Part shown: positions 34,146-40,322 of the stretch, piece after piece
Position numbering within the stretch: position 1 is the stretch's first letter
How the letters are laid out: every line of letters starts with the position of its first letter
DNA from: Thermomicrobiales bacterium
GTDB lineage: Bacteria; Chloroflexota; Chloroflexia; Thermomicrobiales; UBA6265
Assembly: GCA_020853615.1 (NCBI GenBank)
Contig: JADYYO010000033.1
Span: 1-40,322 of the forward strand
Length of the DNA stretch: 40,322 nt
Direction: 5' to 3'
Position numbers and translations under genes: made by a program
The notes under the pieces: generated by a model
What the model was told of the DNA's origin: nothing
Seen by the model: only the letters and a program-made list of their open reading frames with translations
Databases searched by the model: none

Positions 34146-36403
34146 GATGGCTCACTCCCGCCCAACCGGCAAGCAAGCCGCCGCGCCGCGCGCAGCGCAA
34201 GCGCCCAGAGGGTCAGCGTCGGGTTGACGCCGGCGCAGGTCGGGAAGACCGCACCGGAAAAGACGTAGAGCCCGGGGGTATCGTGGACCTGCAGCTCGCG
34301 ATCGACGACGCTCTGCGCCGGGTCGTCCCCCATGCGGCAGCCGCCGAGATCGTGCGAGCTCCCCGCCCCAGTGAACTCCGGGCCGCGCCAGGTCGCGCTG
34401 GCGCCCATCGCCCGCAGAATCTCCTCGCTCTTCTCCTGCATGAAACCGATCAGCCGCCGCTCGTTCGGTTGCAGATCGTAGGTGACGCGCAGTAGCGGCA
34501 GGCCGAGCCCGCTCCGATCGCGGTGGACTGGATCGATATCGAGATAGTTCTCGTGGTAGGAGAGCGCCTCCGGCTGCATGCGCACGACGCCCCAATGCTG
34601 CCACTGGCGCAGGTGGTCCTTGTAGCCCTGCCCCCAGCGCGGCACGCCGGGCGGCAGCGACTCGCGGCTGATCTGGATCGGCAGGAACTGGTTCTCCGCG
34701 CCGAGGGTCGAGCCGCCGAGAAAGCCGTGCGCGCCGCAGTCGAACGAGGCGTCGAGGAAATCGTCGAGCACGACCGCCTGCGCGGCGGGGCCGGTGTGCC
34801 GGTTGAAGACGACATCCGGGAAATAGCCGTCGACGTGGGCGAACATCTTGCTCATGAAGTGCTTGCCGAGCTGGCCCGTCCCGTTCCCCAGGCCGTCCGG
34901 GCGCCGCTCGTCTCCCGAAAGAAAGAGGAGTCGCACGTTCTCGAAGGTGTAGGCCGCCAGAATAACCGTCTGCGCGAGCTGCGTCCGCGGCCGCCCAAGC
35001 GCGTCGACGTACTCGACGCCGCGCGCACGGCCGTCCCTCCCGGTGATAACCCGGGTCACCCTGCACCCCGTGCGCAGGTCGAAATTCCCCGTGGCCAGGG
35101 CCTCGCGCACGCTCGTCAGCCCCGGGTGCCACTTGTCGCCCGTCCACGAGCCGAAGCCGTTGTTCCAGGCGGTGTAGGTCATCTCCGGGAAGCCGTGGTA
35201 GGGCTTCGTCGTCATCCCGATCGGCGAGGCGTGCGGATGCAGCCCCATCCCCCGTGTCGCCTCGATGAAGAGCTCGCCCATACGGAACGGCCGGGTTGGC
35301 GGCAGGGGATAGGGCGTCTCGCCCGGCCGGAAGGGATCGTTGGCGTCGCCGCCGATGCCGACGATCTGCTCGACCTCGGTGAAGTAGGGGCGCAGGTCGT
35401 CATACGTGATCGGCCAGTCAGCGACGGTGCTCCCCTCGGGGATGGCGCTCGGTCCCCAGCACTCCAGCGCGTGCGACCGGAGCCGCAGGTTGTGCGCCGG
35501 GAAGCGGCGCAGCCACGCGCCGTAATGGATAACCGAGCCGCCGACGCCATTCATCATCCGCCCGAGCGAGAAGGTCAGCTCCCGGGTCGACTCGCCGTCG
35601 TTACGCCGCCAGCGCGGCGTCTCCTGCTTGAACTTCGGTCCCATCTCCGCGCGGCAGTAGTAGGCCGCGCCCAACTCATCTGGGAGGAACTCGTCGAGCC
35701 GCCACCAGGGGCCGGCCTCCAGCCCGACGACGCGCAACCCCGCCCCGGCGAGGACGGGCGCGATGAACCCGCCCACGCCGCCGACACCGACGATCACCAC
35801 GTCCGCCTCATCCGCGGGCGCCGCCGCGCCCCGCCCCGGGTCGAACCCCGGCGCCGGCTCCTCGTCCCGCCGCAGCGCGGGCATGACGTCGGCCAGCGAC
35901 TGGATGACGCCCCCCTTCGTCACCGGCTCGGGGCTGAGGTTCTCCTCGGGGCTGTTGTCGAGCCAGATGCCGGGGTGGCCGAGCACCCGCCAACCGAGCT
36001 TGTCGCGGTTCCCGCCGTAGGCCGGGTCGCTGAAGAGCCCCTCCTGCACATGCGCCCGCATCGTCTCGAAGAAGGCCTGCTGGTCGGGGACGACCCAGCC
36101 GGGAATGGCTCCCTGCTCCAGCTCGCCGAGCAGCGCGTCGAGCTCGCACGGCTCCGCCGCCGCGCAGCCGCGCCCATGCCGCTCGCGGGAGAGGCGCTCG
36201 GCCTGCGCCAGGCCGGCGCGATAGGTCGGCAGCAGATCGCGGTAGGCGCCGGCAAGCGCGCGGTCGAGGTAGGAGACGACGCCGATCTCCCGCGCCCCGG
36301 GGCCGCTGGCGTCGGCGGGGAACATCCGCTCGAAGAGGGCGGCCGCGATCTCCGCCTCGCGGGCGGTCAATGCCACCAGCGCCTCGCCTCGCTCATCGCC
36401 CAC
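34142..36403 (-). CDS. Gluconate 2-dehydrogenase subunit 3-like / GMC oxidoreductase fusion
   Basis: A 753-residue composite. Residues about 10-150 match the gluconate 2-dehydrogenase subunit 3 family (TAREAEIAAALFERMFPA, GVVSYLDRALAG, FFETMRAHVQEGLFSDPAYGGN, KLGWRVLGHPG). From about 200 a GMC flavoprotein begins: VVIVGVGGVGGFIAPVLAG (FAD), LGRMMNGVGGSVIHYGAW, and active-site SSHDLGGCRMG (H about 683) and AGVNPTLTLWAL (N about 725). In sugar dehydrogenases these two parts are usually separate polypeptides with a cytochrome subunit. Here they are fused, there is no Tat signal, and no cytochrome gene follows. The GTG at 36403 has AGGGG 6 nt upstream and overlaps the CoA-transferase gene by 11 bp. 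Confidence 0.9.
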   Translation of the reverse strand: MGDERGEALVALTAREAEIAAALFERMFPADASGPGAREIGVVSYLDRALAGAYRDLLPTYRAGLAQAERLSRERHGRGCAAAEPCELDALLGELEQGAIPGWVVPDQQAFFETMRAHVQEGLFSDPAYGGNRDKLGWRVLGHPGIWLDNSPEENLSPEPVTKGGVIQSLADVMPALRRDEEPAPGFDPGRGAAAPADEADVVIVGVGGVGGFIAPVLAGAGLRVVGLEAGPWWRLDEFLPDELGAAYYCRAEMGPKFKQETPRWRRNDGESTRELTFSLGRMMNGVGGSVIHYGAWLRRFPAHNLRLRSHALECWGPSAIPEGSTVADWPITYDDLRPYFTEVEQIVGIGGDANDPFRPGETPYPLPPTRPFRMGELFIEATRGMGLHPHASPIGMTTKPYHGFPEMTYTAWNNGFGSWTGDKWHPGLTSVREALATGNFDLRTGCRVTRVITGRDGRARGVEYVDALGRPRTQLAQTVILAAYTFENVRLLFLSGDERRPDGLGNGTGQLGKHFMSKMFAHVDGYFPDVVFNRHTGPAAQAVVLDDFLDASFDCGAHGFLGGSTLGAENQFLPIQISRESLPPGVPRWGQGYKDHLRQWQHWGVVRMQPEALSYHENYLDIDPVHRDRSGLGLPLLRVTYDLQPNERRLIGFMQEKSEEILRAMGASATWRGPEFTGAGSSHDLGGCRMGDDPAQSVVDRELQVHDTPGLYVFSGAVFPTCAGVNPTLTLWALALRAARRLACRLGGSEPS

Positions 36404-38033
36404 CGGTTGCCCCCTTTCCCGCCAACTCCCCGCGCCTCGCGCGTTCGCCTCGTGGCTCGAGCGCGAGCCCCATCGGTTCGGGCCGGAAGAGCCGGCCGTC
36501 CATCTCGCGCAGATCGTCGCTGACTCGCAGCGAAATCGGCACCCGCGCCAGCACGTCCCGCTCCAGATCGACGCCGGGCGCGATCTCGGTCACGGTCAGC
36601 CCCGCGTCGAGGAGGCGGATGACGCAGCGCTCGGTCACGATCGTCACCTGCTGCCCCCGCTCGCGCGCCATCCGGCCGCTCAGCGTGACGTGGTCGACCT
36701 CCGGGACGAACTTGGCGACCTTCGCATCCTCTTCGATCCGCAGCGTGCCGTCTCGCACCTCGATCCGCTGCCGCCCCGCCGCGTACATCCCGCTGAGGAC
36801 GATGTTGCGCGCGGAGGTCGTGATGTCGATGAAGCCGCCTGCCCCGGCGGTCACGTGCGGCTTGCCGCGCAGCCGCGAGACATTGACATTCCCCTCGGGA
36901 TCGATTTGCAGAAAGGAGAGGAGGCAGCGGTCGAAGCCACCCCCCTGGAAGTAGGTGAACTGGGCCGGCGAGGGCATGATCGCCTGCGCGTTCGCGGCAC
37001 AGCCGAACTGGAAGCCGAGGAGCGGCATCCCGCCGACCGCCCCCTGCTCGATCACCCAGGTCACGGCTCCATCGAGCCCTTCTTCGAGGAGGACGCGCGG
37101 TACCAGCGCCGAAATGCCGAAGCCGAGGTTGACCGCCTCGCCCGAACGCAACTCCATCGCGGCCCGGCGCGCCACGATCTTCTCCAACCCCCACTCGGCG
37201 ATCTCGAACTCTCCGGGCGGCCGCCGAATCTCGCCGCTGATCGCCGGGTCGTAGCCGGTCTGGGTCGTCTGCATCTGGTCCAGTGCGACGACGACCCAAT
37301 CGACGAGTGTGCTCGGGATACGCACCTGCTGCGGCGGGATCGAACCGGCCGCCGTCACCCGCGCCACTTGCGCGATGACGATGCCGCCGTTGTTGCGGGC
37401 GGCCAGCGCCTGATCGAGCGCGCCGAGATAGGCGCCCTCGTGCTCGAACGAGATGTTCCCCTCCTCGTCGGCCGTCGTCCCGCGCACGATGGCGACGTCG
37501 ATCGGGATGGCGCGGTAGAAAAGCCACTCCTCCCCGGCGAACTCCACCACCTCCACCAGCGGCTCCCGCGTGACCGCGTTCATGCGGCCGCCCTGCCGCC
37601 GCGGATCGACAAAGGTATCGAGCCCGACCCTGGTGAGGACGCCCGGCCGGCCGGCGGCCGCGTCGGCGTGCATCTGGAACATCACGCCGCTCGGCAAGTT
37701 GTACGCCTCGATGGCATCGCTATCGACGAGCTGCCAGATCCGGGGCGACTCCATGCTCGATGGACCGCTCGGGTAGCTGCCGGCGACGATCCGCTTGATC
37801 TGTCCCGGCCGCGCCAGGTGGTCGATGCCGGCGATGCCGTACATGTCGCCCGCCGCGATCGGGTGGATCATCGTCAGGTCACGCGGCTCGCCCCGCTCCG
37901 CGAAGCGCTCGCCGATCGCTTGCAGCATCGCGTCGGGGCAACCGAGCCCCGACGACGAACTGACCGAGACGGTCGCGCCGCTGTCGATCAGCCCGGCCGC
38001 CTCCGCCAACGAGATCACCTTCGATCGCGTCAT
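36393..38033 (-). CDS. Acyl-CoA:acetate/propionate CoA-transferase (family I, fused subunits)
   Basis: A 546-residue protein carrying both alpha- and beta-type halves, as in YdiF and propionate CoA-transferase. The N-half starts SLAEAAGLIDSGATVSVSS with GSYPSGPSSME and GTTADEEGNISFEHEG. The C-half has LRSGEAVNLGFGISALVP, and VIEQGAVGGMP with the expected catalytic glutamate (E about 325), and SFLQIDPEGNVNVSRL. It moves CoA between carboxylic acids and probably activates the acid made by the upstream oxidation steps. ATG 38033 has GGGAG 7 nt upstream; the frame continues further to 38351 but that part reads through the repeat. Confidence 0.92.
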   Translation of the reverse strand: MTRSKVISLAEAAGLIDSGATVSVSSSSGLGCPDAMLQAIGERFAERGEPRDLTMIHPIAAGDMYGIAGIDHLARPGQIKRIVAGSYPSGPSSMESPRIWQLVDSDAIEAYNLPSGVMFQMHADAAAGRPGVLTRVGLDTFVDPRRQGGRMNAVTREPLVEVVEFAGEEWLFYRAIPIDVAIVRGTTADEEGNISFEHEGAYLGALDQALAARNNGGIVIAQVARVTAAGSIPPQQVRIPSTLVDWVVVALDQMQTTQTGYDPAISGEIRRPPGEFEIAEWGLEKIVARRAAMELRSGEAVNLGFGISALVPRVLLEEGLDGAVTWVIEQGAVGGMPLLGFQFGCAANAQAIMPSPAQFTYFQGGGFDRCLLSFLQIDPEGNVNVSRLRGKPHVTAGAGGFIDITTSARNIVLSGMYAAGRQRIEVRDGTLRIEEDAKVAKFVPEVDHVTLSGRMARERGQQVTIVTERCVIRLLDAGLTVTEIAPGVDLERDVLARVPISLRVSDDLREMDGRLFRPEPMGLALEPRGERARRGELAGKGATGGR

Positions 38034-38086
38034 CCCCTGCTCCCGGCACACGCGCCAACAGTGTGCTACCGCACGGTAGGACAGGG

Positions 38087-39171
<1,085 letters not shown>

Positions 39172-40320
39172 CTACTGATAAATGACCACGTCCGGCGCCG
39201 GCACCAGCGCCAGGATCTCCTGCGGCGTCATGAGCGGCATGTCCTGCTTGTAGAAAAGCTTGACGCCGGCATACTCGACCGGCTCGTCCCGCACGAGGAA
39301 GTTGTAGACCCCGGTCTTCAGCTCGGGCGCGCCGAAGCCATCGGCATCGATCACGAGCTGGACACCCGGCATCGGCGCCAGGCGCTCCTTCCCCTCGATC
39401 ATGTCCTCCCGGAACTGATGGACGATCAGCAGCTTGGGCGGAATCCCGTTCGTGGTCGCGATGTCGGCCAGAACCTGCTGCGCATAGGCGATGCTCTCGG
39501 CGGGCACCGAACCGATGTAGTCCCCCGGAGTCTGCCCCTCCTTGACCGCGAACTCGGGGTCGATCGCCAGGTGGACATTTGGCCGGGCGAGGAGGTCGCG
39601 CACCTTTTCGATCTCGTTCGCCACCGTGCCACGCCCGACCTGCAAATCGAGGATCACCAGCATCCCGTTCTGCTCGGCGTAATCGACATACGACGTAAGC
39701 GTCTCGTGGTCGGTGTCGAGGATGTAGGTGCCGTCCGCGCCCGGGACCCGCTGCGCCACCGTGGCGATCAACTCGAACGCGGGGATGACCGGGCGATCCG
39801 GATCGGCCGCCGCGTAGTTCGCGGCCTCGTCGCGCAGCATCCCGGCCAGTTCAGCCATCTCGTACTCCCCGACGATCCCCATGTTGGCGTCGTGCGGGTG
39901 TCCGTAGAAGGCGACGATCCGGTAATCGGGCAGCAGTGCGCCCTGGGTCGGCGGCTGCGCCACCGCGGCGGCATTCGCCTGCGCCAGCGCGGGCGCCTGA
40001 GCGAACTCCGGCGCACCGACGCCGGGATCGTCCGACACGGCGACGCTTTCCGGGGCGCTGTCGACGGCAGGAGGCGCGATCGCGCCGCTCGCTTCCGTCG
40101 ACGCTGGAGCGACCGCATCGGCCGGCGCTTCCGTCGCGGCCATCGCGATCTCCGGCGCGGCCGGAACCTCGGCCGCCGGCGGCGAGACGCGCAGGACCGG
40201 GCCGGCATGCAGCGTGGTGAAGACCGTCAGCAGGGAGACCACGACGACCAGCCACGCGTTGGCGGTCTGTCGCTCTGGAATCCAGCTCGGCAGGCGAAAC
40301 CGCGGCGGTGGTTCGACAAC
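39172..40320 (-). CDS. Membrane-anchored protein of unknown function (5' end beyond window)
   Basis: The frame is open to the right edge, so the start is missing. The visible N-terminus is a short cytoplasmic part (PPPRFRLPSWIPERQTANAW) and one transmembrane anchor (LVVVVSLLTVFTTL), then an Ala/Pro-rich linker of about 90 residues. The globular domain (from YRIVAFYGHPHDANMGIVG) has alternating strands and helices consistent with a barrel: LIATVAQRVPGADGTYIL, LVILDLQVGRGTVANEIEKV, VHLAIDPEFAVKEGQTPG, LLIVHQFREDMI and VQLVIDADGFG. It may be an extracellular TIM-barrel, perhaps a distant glycoside hydrolase, but no catalytic assignment is possible. It is 12 nt upstream of the Gfo/Idh gene. Confidence 0.8.
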   Translation of the reverse strand, partial: VVEPPPRFRLPSWIPERQTANAWLVVVVSLLTVFTTLHAGPVLRVSPPAAEVPAAPEIAMAATEAPADAVAPASTEASGAIAPPAVDSAPESVAVSDDPGVGAPEFAQAPALAQANAAAVAQPPTQGALLPDYRIVAFYGHPHDANMGIVGEYEMAELAGMLRDEAANYAAADPDRPVIPAFELIATVAQRVPGADGTYILDTDHETLTSYVDYAEQNGMLVILDLQVGRGTVANEIEKVRDLLARPNVHLAIDPEFAVKEGQTPGDYIGSVPAESIAYAQQVLADIATTNGIPPKLLIVHQFREDMIEGKERLAPMPGVQLVIDADGFGAPELKTGVYNFLVRDEPVEYAGVKLFYKQDMPLMTPQEILALVPAPDVVIYQ

Positions 40321-40322
40321 CG

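Overview
The window is about 40 kb of GC-rich (roughly two-thirds G+C) bacterial chromosome, densely packed with genes. No rRNA, tRNA, phage, integrase, transposase or CRISPR array was seen. The gene mix (HelY/Ski2-like helicase, DUF4397 exoprotein, PEP carboxylase of the bacterial type, many C-terminally anchored or Tat-exported proteins) and the dispersed TGTCATCCTGAGC...GCTCAGCATGACA repeats fit a Chloroflexota bacterium, most likely of the Thermomicrobia/Sphaerobacter type. This placement is an inference from gene content, not a phylogenetic result.

Left part (1-5.3 kb): a partial DUF4397 exoprotein and a 41-residue membrane peptide share a clear promoter (TTGACA-N17-TACCAT) and have a hairpin terminator between them. 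Then come a GNAT acetyltransferase, an alkaline phosphatase, a 409-bp MITE-like element and thiL.

Housekeeping block (5.5-15 kb, plus strand): a SF2 RNA helicase, then the t6A tRNA-modification genes tsaE, tsaB and tsaD with rimI between them, an inositol-phosphatase-family gene, a PII-like cyclic-di-AMP receptor and an M20 peptidase. thiL, tsaE, tsaB, rimI and tsaD are neighbours in many bacteria. Here thiL is inverted and separated from the rest by the helicase.

Middle (15-26.3 kb): an S9 peptidase diverges from PEP carboxylase, which ends in a perfect 19-bp-stem terminator. A minus-strand envelope operon follows: GT2 glycosyltransferase, LPG-synthase-type membrane protein, methyltransferase, and a zinc-ribbon/PQQ-propeller membrane protein. 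A small secreted protein, a lipoprotein and a small unknown protein lie around it.

Right part (26.3-40.3 kb, all minus strand): a carbohydrate catabolic region. Read in the direction of transcription it holds a membrane-anchored unknown protein and a Gfo/Idh/MocA dehydrogenase; a CoA-transferase, a gluconate-2-dehydrogenase-subunit-3/GMC flavoprotein fusion and an enoyl-CoA hydratase (overlapping reading frames); a GH88 unsaturated glucuronyl hydrolase; and an ABC sugar transporter (Tat-exported binding protein and two permeases) with a second GMC oxidoreductase and a DUF1684 protein. My working inference is uptake of an oligosaccharide or glycoside, trimming by GH88, and oxidation of sugar hydroxyls by the GMC and Gfo/Idh enzymes. 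No ABC ATPase and no cytochrome subunit are present in the window.

Two sequence-level themes run across the window. Several genes (GNAT, rimI, ppc) have a -10-like hexamer exactly 7 nt before an ATG, which suggests leaderless mRNAs. Four intergenic copies of one imperfect palindromic repeat are present, one of which supplies the stop codon of a gene.
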